Assembly (NCBI GenBank): GCA_035462845.1 | Contig: DATHTV010000195.1 | Location: 1-25,110, forward strand | Reading direction: 5' to 3' | Length of the DNA: 25,110 nt | Source of the DNA: DASTQL01 sp035462845 | GTDB taxonomy: Bacteria; Actinomycetota; Actinomycetes; Jiangellales; Jiangellaceae | Shown: in pieces, positions 14,470 to 21,024 of the stretch | Layout: every line of letters begins with the position of its first letter | Numbering within the stretch: the first letter of the stretch is position 1 | Translations under genes and position numbers: made by a program | The notes under the pieces: model-generated | Told to the model about the DNA's origin: nothing | What the model saw: only the letters and a program-made list of their open reading frames with translations | The model's database searches: none

Positions 14470-14895
14470 ATGACGTACGCCAGGCGGGTCGTGCCGGAGC
14501 TGCCGGTCGCCGATGTCGGTGCTGCGCGGGGCTGGTACGCGGCGGTGCTGGGCGCGACGCCGATGTGGACCTGGCAGGGGACCTTCGGCGCCGTACGGCT
14601 CGGCGACGCCGAGCTCTACCTGGTCCGCGACCGCTCCCGGGGGCCGGTCACGTGCTACCTCCACGTGGAGGCGGTCGACGCGGTGCACGCGCAGGTGGTC
14701 GCCGGGCTGGCCGACGACCCACCGGTCCACGGCGGCGCGGTGGTCGAGGAGCTCGGCGACCGCGAGTGGGCGATGCGGGAGCTCTCCCTGCGGGACCCGT
14801 GGGGCAACGTGCTGCGCATCGGCCAGCCGCTGGCGCCGCCGGGGACCACGCCCGGCTACACGGCGCAGGAGGACCCGAGGGGCACCCGGTACTGA
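14470..14895 (+). CDS. VOC superfamily (glyoxalase/bleomycin-resistance-like) protein
   Basis: A 141-residue protein with the paired beta-alpha-beta-beta-beta modules of the vicinal-oxygen-chelate fold: RRVVPELPVADVGAARGWYAAVLGA at the start, and the second half ending in ELSLRDPWGNVLRIGQP, a very typical C-terminal signature. The metal-binding residues of true glyoxalase I are not all recognisable, so the reaction is unknown; dioxygenase, isomerase and ligand-binding roles occur in this family. The ATG lies 4 nt after the ccsB stop, with GGAGGG inside the ccsB 3' end as ribosome site, so it is almost certainly the last member of the cytochrome maturation transcript. Confidence 0.85.
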   Translation: MTYARRVVPELPVADVGAARGWYAAVLGATPMWTWQGTFGAVRLGDAELYLVRDRSRGPVTCYLHVEAVDAVHAQVVAGLADDPPVHGGAVVEELGDREWAMRELSLRDPWGNVLRIGQPLAPPGTTPGYTAQEDPRGTRY

Positions 14896-14910
14896 CGGGC
14901 GGTCCGGGCG

Positions 14911-14948
14911 GTCACTGCTCCTGAGTCACTGCTCCTGGGGGTCACTGC
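14911..14948. repeat. Short tandem repeat at a gene 3' end
   Basis: GTCACTGCTCCTG occurs at 14911-14923 and 14925-14937 (14-nt period), followed by a partial third unit GTCACTGC at 14941-14948. The array spans the stop codon of the minus-strand PLDc_N-like gene and fills the gap to the convergent VOC gene. Replication slippage is the simple explanation. Confidence 0.7.
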
Positions 14949-15333
14949 GCGGCGCCCCGCCGTCCCCCGGGGTGTCGCCACCGGCGGTGTCGTCGCCGCG
15001 CCGGAGCTCCTCCTCCCGGCGCCGCAGGTCGCGCTCCCACTGCTTGAGCAGCCGCTCGTGCTCCGCGTCGATCTCGGTCATCTGGCGCAGGAACTCGGGA
15101 TCGTCGTCCGGCGCGAGGGGCGGGGCCACCGGGCGCGGCGGCCGGCGTGGGCCGCTGCGCGGGCGACCGCCCACCAGCCAGGCCACCGGGCCGACCACGG
15201 GCAGCAGCACGATCAGCAGCGCCCAGAGCGCGCGACGGGGGCCTCGGACGCGGGCCGGCTCGGACTGGGCGCAGTCGATCAGGGCGTACACGGCGAGGAT
15301 GATGGGGAGCACCAGCAGCAGCGCTCGCGACAC
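14926..15333 (-). CDS. Small membrane protein with PLDc_N-like domain
   Basis: A 135-residue protein. Residues 1-55 hold two helices (LLLVLPIILAVYALIDCAQS and ALWALLIVLLPVVGPVAWLVGG) in the arrangement of the PLDc_N (phospholipase D N-terminal) domain found alone in many actinobacterial proteins. The catalytic HKD motifs of cardiolipin synthases are absent, so it has no phospholipase activity. After a Pro-rich linker comes a charged helical stretch with coiled-coil character (HERLLKQWERDLRRREEELRR) and an acidic Gly-rich tail. GTG at 15333 is chosen for its strong GAGGAGG ribosome site; a TAGGCT -10-like box lies at 15374-15369 on the same strand. It is divergent from the PLP-enzyme gene. Confidence 0.78.
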   Translation of the reverse strand: MSRALLLVLPIILAVYALIDCAQSEPARVRGPRRALWALLIVLLPVVGPVAWLVGGRPRSGPRRPPRPVAPPLAPDDDPEFLRQMTEIDAEHERLLKQWERDLRRREEELRRGDDTAGGDTPGDGGAPRSDPQEQ

Positions 15334-15444
15334 GGTCCTCACCTCCTCGGCCCGACGTGGACACCCCCAGCCTAGGTCGGTCCGGCCGGGAGTGCAGCGC
15401 ACCCCGTCCCGACCCTGGTCCCACGGCCTTGCGAGCATGGCGAC

Positions 15445-16419
15445 ATGTCCGGACCGAGCCCGCTCCCGCACGTCACCGTGGAGGACGTCCGGGCCGCCGC
15501 CGAGCGCATCCGCGGCGCCGTCGTGCGGACGCCCTTGCTGCCCTGCCCGTGGGCGCCCGGTCGGCTGTTGCTGAAGCCGGAGAGCCTGCAGCCCACCGGC
15601 GCCTTCAAGCTGCGCGGGGCGACGAACGCCGTGGCGTCCCTGGATCCCGAGGCACGCGCACGCGGTGTTCTCACGCACTCCAGCGGCAACCACGCCCAGG
15701 CGCTGGCCTGGGCAGCCCGCGCGTACGGCGTCCCGGCCGTCGTCGTCATGCCGCTCACGAGCCCTGCAGTCAAGGTCGAGGCCACCCGCGCGCTGGGCGC
15801 CGAGGTGGTGCTCGTCGAGCCGGCCGACCGGGTGCCGACGGCCGAGCGCCTGCGTGCCGAGCGCGGGCTCGCCCTGGTGCCGCCGTTCGACCACGCGGAG
15901 GTGATCGCGGGTCAGGGCACGGTGGGTCTGGAGATCGTCGAGGACCTCCCGGGCGTCGACACGGTGCTGGTGCCGGTCGGCGGCGGTGGCCTCGCCGCGG
16001 GGGTGGCGGTGGCGGTGGCGGCGTTGGCCCCCCGGGCGCGCGTGGTCGGCGTCGAGCCCGCGCTCGCCGCCGACTTCGCCGAGAGCGTCGCGCGGGGGGA
16101 GCGGGTGACCTGGGACGTCGAGCAGACCGGCCGGACCGTCGCCGACGGGGTACGTCTGCCGAGCGTGGGCGAGATCACCTGGGCCCACCTGCGAACCCTC
16201 GTCCACGAGGTCGTCACGGTCGACGAGGACGCCCTCCTCGAGGCGACGGCGCTCCTCGCCCGGCGGTCCCGTCTCGTCGTCGAGCCGAGCGGGGCGCTGG
16301 CGGTCGCCGGTCACCTGGCTCGCCCCGACCGTCCCGGCACGACCGTGGCGGTGGTCTCCGGCGGCAACGTCGACCCGGCCCTGCTGGCCGGGCTGCTGGT
16401 CCGGACGACGCCGACGTAG
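15445..16419 (+). CDS. Threonine dehydratase/serine racemase-like PLP enzyme
   Basis: A 324-residue fold-type-II PLP enzyme. The Schiff-base lysine is Lys55 in PTGAFKLRGA, the substrate loop is SSGNHAQALAWAA, the phosphate-binding glycine loop is VPVGGGGLAAG, and VVSGGNVD near the C-terminus is the usual cofactor-ring contact. This is the pattern of threonine ammonia-lyases and serine racemases, which deaminate or racemise hydroxy amino acids. There is no C-terminal ACT/regulatory domain, so it is not the isoleucine-regulated biosynthetic IlvA; a catabolic TdcB-like or serine/aspartate racemase role is equally possible. The ATG at 15445 follows the family N-terminus; the ribosome site is weak. 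It ends in TAG, and this stop forms the start of a possible -10 box for the next gene. Confidence 0.87.
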   Translation: MSGPSPLPHVTVEDVRAAAERIRGAVVRTPLLPCPWAPGRLLLKPESLQPTGAFKLRGATNAVASLDPEARARGVLTHSSGNHAQALAWAARAYGVPAVVVMPLTSPAVKVEATRALGAEVVLVEPADRVPTAERLRAERGLALVPPFDHAEVIAGQGTVGLEIVEDLPGVDTVLVPVGGGGLAAGVAVAVAALAPRARVVGVEPALAADFAESVARGERVTWDVEQTGRTVADGVRLPSVGEITWAHLRTLVHEVVTVDEDALLEATALLARRSRLVVEPSGALAVAGHLARPDRPGTTVAVVSGGNVDPALLAGLLVRTTPT

Positions 16420-16422
16420 GCT
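16417..16422 (+). promoter_or_regulatory. Putative -10 box overlapping the upstream TAG stop codon
   Basis: TAGGCT matches TANNNT and begins with the stop codon of the PLP-enzyme gene. The next gene's ATG is 9 nt further on with no Shine-Dalgarno between, consistent with leaderless or very short-leader transcription. Confidence 0.35.
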
Positions 16423-16431
16423 CGGACCGTC

Positions 16432-16731
16432 ATGGCGATCCTCAAGTACACCGCCCTGCGGCTGCTGCTGTTCGCGGCCGCCGCCGGCCTGCTCTACCTG
16501 CTCGGCCTGCGCGGCTTCCTGCTGCTCGCGATCGCGTTCCTGCTCTCGGGGTTCGTCAGCCTCGTGGTCCTGAACCGCACCCGCGACGACGTGTCGGCGG
16601 CGATCACGCACCGGATCTCGGAGGTCAACCGCCGCATCGACGAGCGCGCCGCGGCGGAGGACCTTCCCGACGCCGACGCCGGCGCAGCCGAGACCGGCGC
16701 CGCCGAGGACGACCAGCCCCGCAGCCCCTAG
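16432..16731 (+). CDS. DUF4229-like small membrane protein
   Basis: A 99-residue protein with two hydrophobic helices in the first half (LRLLLFAAAAGLLYLLGL and FLLLAIAFLLSGFVSLVVL), then RTRDDVSAAITHRISEVNRRIDERAAAED, an amphipathic charged helix, and an acidic Ala-rich tail. This matches the DUF4229 family of actinobacteria; function unknown. Helix order suggests that the charged tail is cytoplasmic. The start ATG has no Shine-Dalgarno. It sits 12 nt after the PLP-enzyme stop and 11 nt before the antiporter start, so these genes may be co-transcribed even if each also has its own promoter. Its TAG stop again overlaps a TANNNT box. Confidence 0.82.
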   Translation: MAILKYTALRLLLFAAAAGLLYLLGLRGFLLLAIAFLLSGFVSLVVLNRTRDDVSAAITHRISEVNRRIDERAAAEDLPDADAGAAETGAAEDDQPRSP

Positions 16732-16734
16732 AGT
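16729..16734 (+). promoter_or_regulatory. Putative -10 box overlapping the DUF4229-like TAG stop
   Basis: TAGAGT fits TANNNT, begins with the stop codon, and is 8 nt before the GTG of the antiporter gene, which has no Shine-Dalgarno. The arrangement repeats the one at 16417. Confidence 0.35.
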
Positions 16735-16742
16735 CCTCGGCC

Positions 16743-17969
16743 GTGGAGGCCACCGCCGAGGTCGTGTACGTCACGATGGGCGTCGGCCTCATGCTCGCAG
16801 CCGTCCTGCCCCGGCTGCTCGCGGGTCGCCCCTTCTCCCCGGCGATCGCGTTCGTCGCGGTCGGGGCGGTCGCCGGCCTGCTGCCCCTGCCGCTCCCGGA
16901 GATCGCCCCGGCCACCGAGCGCGTGGTGACCGAGCGGCTCACCGAGGTCTGCGTCATCGTCGCGCTGATGGGCGTCGGGCTGGCTCTCGACCGGCCGGTG
17001 GGGTGGCGTCGGTGGTCCAGCACCTGGCGGCTGCTGGGGATCGCGATGCCGCTGTCGATCGCCGGGGTCGCGCTGCTCGGCTGGGGGCTCGCCGGTCTCG
17101 CACCGGCCTCGGCCCTGCTGCTCGGCGCGGCGCTCGCGCCGACCGACCCGGTGCTCGCCTCCGACGTCCAGGTCGGCGAGCCCGGCGCCGAGCAGGAGGA
17201 CGAGGCACGCTTCGCCCTCACCTCGGAGGCCGGGCTCAACGACGGGCTCGCCTTCCCGTTCGTCTACGCCGCCGTGTTCCTGGCCGGGGGACCGTTCTCC
17301 GAGTGGGGCCTGCACTGGCTGGCCTGGGAGCTGGTGGCCAAGGTCGTCATCGGGGTGGCGGTCGGCGTGGCCGCCGGGTGGGTGATGGCCAGGGTGGTCT
17401 TCGGCGCCCGGCGGCGGGTCCTCAGGCTGGCCGAGACGGCCGAGCCCGTGATCGCGCTGGCGGCGGTCTTCCTCTCGTACGGAGTGGCGGAGGTGGTCGG
17501 CGGGTACGGCTTCCTCGCGGTCTTCGTCAGCGCACTGGTCCTGCGCGACTACGAACGCACGCACGAGTACCACGGCGTGCTGCACGGTTTCCTCGAGCAC
17601 ATCGAGCGGCTGCTGACGCTGGCGCTGCTCCTGCTGCTCGGCCACGCGTGCGCGACCGGCATGCTCGACGACCTGACCTGGCGCGGCGCGCTGGTGGGCG
17701 TGCTCCTCGTCGCCGTCGTCCGCCCCGTCGCGGGATGGGTAGCCATGGCCGGCGGTCCCGGGACGCGTCCCGAGAGGGCAGCCGTGGCGTTCTTCGGCGT
17801 CCGCGGCATCGGGTCCTTCTACTACCTCGCGTACGCCACCGGCGAGGCGACGTTCCCGGGCGACGGCGAGCTGTGGTCGACCGTCGCCTTCACGGTCCTG
17901 GTGTCCGTCGTCGTGCACGGCGTCACCGCCGCCCCCGTCGTGAACCGCCTCGACGACGCGCGCACCTGA
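16743..17969 (+). CDS. CPA1-family Na+/H+ (cation:proton) antiporter, NhaP type
   Basis: A 408-residue inner-membrane antiporter exchanging Na+ or K+ for protons, used for pH and salt balance. About twelve helices can be traced. Typical signatures are GAALAPTDPVLASDVQVG (the TDP unwound segment) and LTSEAGLNDGLAFPFVY, which contains the ND ion-binding pair of electroneutral CPA1/NhaP proteins, and FFGVRGIGSFYYLAYA near the end. There is no long cytoplasmic C-terminal regulatory domain such as TrkA-C. The start is GTG 16743, without Shine-Dalgarno; a downstream ATG at 16774 would shorten it by about ten residues. A 7-bp hairpin follows the stop. Confidence 0.9.
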   Translation: MEATAEVVYVTMGVGLMLAAVLPRLLAGRPFSPAIAFVAVGAVAGLLPLPLPEIAPATERVVTERLTEVCVIVALMGVGLALDRPVGWRRWSSTWRLLGIAMPLSIAGVALLGWGLAGLAPASALLLGAALAPTDPVLASDVQVGEPGAEQEDEARFALTSEAGLNDGLAFPFVYAAVFLAGGPFSEWGLHWLAWELVAKVVIGVAVGVAAGWVMARVVFGARRRVLRLAETAEPVIALAAVFLSYGVAEVVGGYGFLAVFVSALVLRDYERTHEYHGVLHGFLEHIERLLTLALLLLLGHACATGMLDDLTWRGALVGVLLVAVVRPVAGWVAMAGGPGTRPERAAVAFFGVRGIGSFYYLAYATGEATFPGDGELWSTVAFTVLVSVVVHGVTAAPVVNRLDDART

Positions 17970-17975
17970 CCGTCC

Positions 17976-17992
17976 GTCCCGGTCGCCGGGAC
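17976..17992. terminator. Hairpin after the antiporter gene
   Basis: GTCCCGG (17976-17982) and CCGGGAC (17986-17992) form a perfect 7-bp stem with a 3-nt loop, 6 nt after the stop codon. It is followed by CTTGGTC rather than a T-run. Position supports a terminator for the antiporter transcript. Confidence 0.5.
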
Positions 17993-18071
17993 CTTGGTCA
18001 CCACTCGCTCCCGCGGAGGTCCCGACCTGGCCTCAGAAGTGTTACTGCGCAAGCAATCTCGTGCAGAGTGT

Positions 18072-18093
18072 GGGTATCGGGGAAACACCCCGA
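18072..18093 (+). promoter_or_regulatory. GGGTAT box and leader hairpin ahead of the DoxX-family gene
   Basis: GGGTAT at 18072-18077 resembles the -10 of stress sigma factors (SigB/SigF group), but no GTTT-like -35 is found at the right distance. Overlapping it, TCGGGG (18077-18082) and CCCCGA (18088-18093) form a 6-bp stem around AAACA, about 20 nt before the start codon. Either a promoter or a structured leader is possible. Confidence 0.25.
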
Positions 18094-18115
18094 GACACGA
18101 CACCAGGGAGTCGTC

Positions 18116-18700
18116 ATGGCCATCTCCGAGCGCCACCGCCTCGAGGCCCCTCCCGCGACCGAGGGGACGGGCCCCGTCCTCACGTCTGCGGCGACCAAGG
18201 TCCTCTCCGTCCTCCGCATCGCCTTCGGGCTCACCTTCCTGTGGGCGTTCTTCGACAAGCTGCTCGCCCTCGGCTACGCCACCGGGCGCGACGCCGAGAC
18301 CGGGGTCGTCGAGATGTTCGGCGACGCCGCGTGGATCAACGGCGGCAGCCCCACCTACGGGTTCCTCGCCTTCGGCGCCGACGGCCCGTTCCAGGGCTTC
18401 TACAACTCCATCGCCGGCGCCGGCTGGGCCAACTGGCTGTTCATGCTCGGCCTGCTGGGCATCGGCCTCGCGTTCACCTTCGGCTTCGGCGTGCGGATCG
18501 CCGGCGTGGCAGGCCTCGTCCTCTACGTGATGATGTGGACCGTCGCGCTGCCTCCGGCGAACAACCCGGTGCTCGACGAGCACATCCTCGGCGGGCTGAC
18601 GATGCTGGTCCTCGGCCTGATGCTGACCGGCGACCACTGGGGCGTCGGCAAGGCCTGGGCGCGGGTCCCGCTGGTCCAGAAGTACCCGGTTCTCCGGTGA
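18116..18700 (+). CDS. DoxX-family membrane protein
   Basis: A 194-residue integral membrane protein of the DoxX/DoxD-like family. After a hydrophilic start (1-30), four helices can be seen: VLSVLRIAFGLTFLWAFFDKLL, WANWLFMLGLLGIGLAFTFG, IAGVAGLVLYVMMWTVAL and HILGGLTMLVLGLMLTGDHW. Between helices 1 and 2 there is an extracytoplasmic loop of about 60 residues (TGRDAETGVVEMFGDAAWINGGSP begins it, with FGADGPFQGFYNS later). Relatives include subunits of thiosulfate:quinone oxidoreductase and proteins linked to oxidative stress, but the reaction here is unknown. ATG 18116 has CAGGGAG upstream. It is a single-gene unit between two hairpins, with a leader of roughly 145 nt after the antiporter. Confidence 0.85.
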   Translation: MAISERHRLEAPPATEGTGPVLTSAATKVLSVLRIAFGLTFLWAFFDKLLALGYATGRDAETGVVEMFGDAAWINGGSPTYGFLAFGADGPFQGFYNSIAGAGWANWLFMLGLLGIGLAFTFGFGVRIAGVAGLVLYVMMWTVALPPANNPVLDEHILGGLTMLVLGLMLTGDHWGVGKAWARVPLVQKYPVLR

Positions 18701-18720
18701 ACCCTGGTCACCGGTAGGTC

Positions 18721-18745
18721 GGACGGGCCCTTCCGGGGCCCGTCC
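18721..18745. terminator. Strong intrinsic-type terminator after the DoxX-family gene
   Basis: GGACGGGCCC (18721-18730) pairs perfectly with GGGCCCGTCC (18736-18745) around a 5-nt loop, followed by TTCCGTTGT. A 10-bp GC stem 20 nt after a stop with a partly T-rich tail makes this the clearest terminator in the window. Confidence 0.75.
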
Positions 18746-18828
18746 TTCCGTTGTCCCGCGGCCCCCGCGACGACCCTCCCCTGACAGGGGGACGGGCTCG
18801 GCCGGGGGCCTCGTCGTGCGGTGTCCCG

Positions 18829-18834
18829 TACGGT
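18829..18834 (+). promoter_or_regulatory. Putative -10 box for leaderless lipoprotein mRNA
   Basis: TACGGT fits TANNNT and lies exactly 6 nt (GACCGC) before the GTG start at 18841, which has no ribosome site. Transcription would start on the first base of the coding region. Confidence 0.45.
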
Positions 18835-18840
18835 GACCGC

Positions 18841-19539
18841 GTGGCGAGGACGACGACCCGCACCCTCCTGGGCTGCGCCGTCCTGCTGCTGGTCGTCGCC
18901 GGCTGCGGCGCGGACGTCCGGGACGACGCGGCACCTGCCGGGTCATCCCCGGCGACACCAGGCGAGCCCACCGCCGAGCCGACGAGCACGTCGACCGCTG
19001 CCCCCGCCGGCACCCCGACTGCCCAGGCCGCCGTATCTGCCGACACGGCATGGGTTGCGGCCACCTGCTCGGCTCTGGGGCAGTGGCTGGCCGATGCCGA
19101 CGACGACGAGGACTCGTTGCGTGGCCTCGTCCTCACGAGTGAGACCGCCCCGGAGGCCTTGCAGCTCAAGGCACTCGCCGTCATCGACGTCTCCGCCGCT
19201 CGTACCCGGGAGCTGATCGCCCGGCTGGGGGAGGCAGGCACTCCCGCGGACACCGACCTCGTCGCGCTCGACGCGGAGACCGACCGGGTCCTCTCCGAGA
19301 CGGTGGCCGTGCTCGACCGGGTCCGGCCACGCGTCGCCGGTCTCCCGGTGCAGGACGGCGCAGGCTTCGCCGCGGCGGCCGGGCCGGTCGTGGCGGAGGT
19401 GCTCGTCGAGGAGGCCCGGCTCGTCGCCGAGCTGACCGGTGCCGTCGAGCGCGCGAAGCAGTCGGACGCCGGCGGCCTGCTCGACTCGACGGCCGAGTGC
19501 GGCGCACTCGACGCGGGCCTGCGCCTCCCGCCGCGCTGA
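18841..19539 (+). CDS. Secreted lipoprotein of unknown function
   Basis: A 232-residue protein with a lipoprotein signal: basic ARTTTR, hydrophobic LLGCAVLLLVV, then lipobox VAGC (Cys about 22). A linker of about 45 residues rich in Pro, Thr, Ser and Ala follows, as in cell-wall-spanning tethers. The remaining 165 residues are acidic and probably mostly helical, with regular Ala/Val/Leu spacing (for example DTDLVALDAETDRVLSETVAVLDRVRPR). Two cysteines, one in TCSALGQW and one near the end in AECGALD, could form a disulfide joining the two ends of the helical domain. I do not recognise a family. Start chosen as the GTG just before the signal peptide. It is convergent with the GNAT gene. Confidence 0.8.
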   Translation: MARTTTRTLLGCAVLLLVVAGCGADVRDDAAPAGSSPATPGEPTAEPTSTSTAAPAGTPTAQAAVSADTAWVAATCSALGQWLADADDDEDSLRGLVLTSETAPEALQLKALAVIDVSAARTRELIARLGEAGTPADTDLVALDAETDRVLSETVAVLDRVRPRVAGLPVQDGAGFAAAAGPVVAEVLVEEARLVAELTGAVERAKQSDAGGLLDSTAECGALDAGLRLPPR

Positions 19540-19573
19540 GGTGGCGTGGGCGCCTCCGGGACGGCCGGTGAGG

Positions 19574-20113
19574 TCACGCCCCGAACGGGGCCGGGTAGGT
19601 CACCCGGCCCTCCGGTGCCGCACCCGCCACGAGCACCAGCGCCTGGAAGGCGTCGCCGGCGTCGTGGAAGGGCCCGTGCAGGCCCAGCGGTGCGGACGGC
19701 ACGAAGCCGAAGCGCCGGTAGTAGGCGGGGTCGCCGAGCACGACGACCAGTGACTCGCCGGCGGCGCGGGCCCGCCGGGCCTGCTCGTGCACCAGTCGGG
19801 TGCCGACCCCCGTGCCCTGGTGCCCGGGGTGCACGGCGAGGGGCGCGAGGGCCACGGCCGGGCGCCCACCGACCTCCAGCCGGGTGGCGGCGACGTGGCC
19901 GACGATCCGCCCCTGGGAGTGCGGGCGTCCGGCGGTCCCGGAGACCTCGGCCACCAGCGTCAGGTGCGGCAGCCAGGACGCGTCCGCGCGCAGGGCGTCC
20001 ACCAGGTCGGCCTCGTCGTCGCGGCCGAACGCCAGCCGGATGATCTCGCGGACCGCCGCCCGCTCCTCGGGGTCGTCGCCGCGCTCCGTCCGCACCGATG
20101 CCTCGGGAACCAT
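19574..20113 (-). CDS. GNAT-family N-acetyltransferase
   Basis: A 179-residue acetyltransferase of the GCN5-related fold. The acetyl-CoA pyrophosphate loop is in LAVHPGHQGTGVGTRLV (the Q/R-x-x-G-x-G/A type), preceded by the beta-4 strand AVALAPLAV; GDPAYYRRFGFVPS is the C-terminal signature of YhbS-like members. The acceptor substrate cannot be read from sequence. ATG 20113 is preferred over GTG 20116 because of spacing to a GGAG site. It begins 29 nt after the menA stop on the same strand, so it may ride on the menaquinone transcript, but a TACGGT box and paired GAGCTC sites in the gap suggest its own promoter. Confidence 0.88.
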   Translation of the reverse strand: MVPEASVRTERGDDPEERAAVREIIRLAFGRDDEADLVDALRADASWLPHLTLVAEVSGTAGRPHSQGRIVGHVAATRLEVGGRPAVALAPLAVHPGHQGTGVGTRLVHEQARRARAAGESLVVVLGDPAYYRRFGFVPSAPLGLHGPFHDAGDAFQALVLVAGAAPEGRVTYPAPFGA

Positions 20114-20125
20114 CACCCTGACTCC

Positions 20126-20144
20126 GAGCTCACCGTACGAGCTC
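20126..20144 (-). promoter_or_regulatory. Paired GAGCTC sites around a -10-like box before the GNAT gene
   Basis: GAGCTC occurs at 20126-20131 and 20139-20144, separated by 7 bp that contain, on the minus strand, TACGGT (20137-20132, overlapping into the spacer edge). The symmetry around a TANNNT box could be an operator on the GNAT promoter. The right half-site overlaps the menA stop codon. Evidence is positional only. Confidence 0.25.
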
Positions 20145-21024
20145 AGTCCGCCGAGAGCGCGAGGCCGGCCGCCAGCAGCACCGCGAAGGCGAGCTCGGTC
20201 AGCCCGGTGTCACGCAGCACCGGGACGAGGTCCCGCCCGGACGCGTCCGCCACGACCGGGCGCGCGGCCCGTACGGCCAGCGGTGCCGAGAGCAGCGCGA
20301 GGGCGCTCCACGGCCGGCCGGCCACGGCCAGGACGAGGGCGAGCACGTACGGGGTCACGACGAGGCCCAGGAAGAGCAGCCGGGTCCGGCGCTGCCCCAG
20401 GACCACGGCGAGGGTCCGTTTACCGGTCACCGTGTCGGTGGGGACGTCCCGCAGGTTGTTGGCGACGAGGATCGCGCAGGCCAGGCACCCGATCGCCACG
20501 CCGGCGAGCACCGACGCCGGCGTCACGCGGCCCACCTGGACGTACGTGGTGCCGATGACGGCGACGAGACCGAAGAACACGAAGACCGAGACCTCGCCGA
20601 GCGCCCGGTACCCGTACGGCCGGCGGCCCCCGGTGTAGAACCAGGCGGCGGCGATGGCCAGCGCGCCCACGGCGAGCATCGGCCACGCCTCCGCGAGCAC
20701 GACCAGGAGCAGGCCGGTGGCCGCGGCGACCGCGAAGGCGCCGAGTGCCGCCGTGCGGACCTGCTCCGGCGCGGCCAGCGCCGAGCCGACCAAGCGGACC
20801 GGCCCGACGCGATCGGCGTCGGTGCCGCGGACCCCGTCGGAGTAGTCGTTCGCGTAGTTGACGCCCACCTGGAGGGCGAGCGCGACGACGAGAGCCAGCA
20901 ACGCCCGGCCCCACACGACCGACCCGACGGCTGCGGCTGCGCCGGTTCCGGCCACGACGGGAGCCACCGCGGCGGGCAGCGTCCGCGGTCGCGCGCCCTG
21001 CCACCACTCGGCCGGCGTGGCCAT
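20143..21024 (-). CDS. menA: 1,4-dihydroxy-2-naphthoate polyprenyltransferase
   Basis: Attaches the polyprenyl chain to 1,4-dihydroxy-2-naphthoate, giving demethylmenaquinone, in the inner membrane. It is a 293-residue UbiA-superfamily protein. The first Asp-rich motif is VNYANDYSDGVRGTD (prenyl-diphosphate/Mg2+ binding), the second region is VANNLRDVPTDTVTGKRTLAV, and the N-terminal WWQGARPRTLPAAVAPVVAGT is typical of bacterial MenA. About eight or nine helices can be traced. Complete and of normal length. Its ATG shares one base with the menE stop (TGATG), showing translational coupling. Confidence 0.96.
   Translation of the reverse strand: MATPAEWWQGARPRTLPAAVAPVVAGTGAAAAVGSVVWGRALLALVVALALQVGVNYANDYSDGVRGTDADRVGPVRLVGSALAAPEQVRTAALGAFAVAAATGLLLVVLAEAWPMLAVGALAIAAAWFYTGGRRPYGYRALGEVSVFVFFGLVAVIGTTYVQVGRVTPASVLAGVAIGCLACAILVANNLRDVPTDTVTGKRTLAVVLGQRRTRLLFLGLVVTPYVLALVLAVAGRPWSALALLSAPLAVRAARPVVADASGRDLVPVLRDTGLTELAFAVLLAAGLALSAD

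Noticed and set aside
14926..15333. Cardiolipin synthase or phospholipase D
   Set aside because: Only the N-terminal PLDc_N-like helices are present; catalytic HKD motifs are absent.
16728..17918. Minus-strand open frame opposite the antiporter gene
   Set aside because: Low-complexity charged translation, whereas the plus strand encodes conserved CPA1 motifs.
18041..18077. Full SigB/SigF promoter for the DoxX-family gene
   Set aside because: GGGTAT is present, but the nearest GTTA-like -35 is 27 bp away instead of 14-17, so only the -10 part was kept as a weak note.
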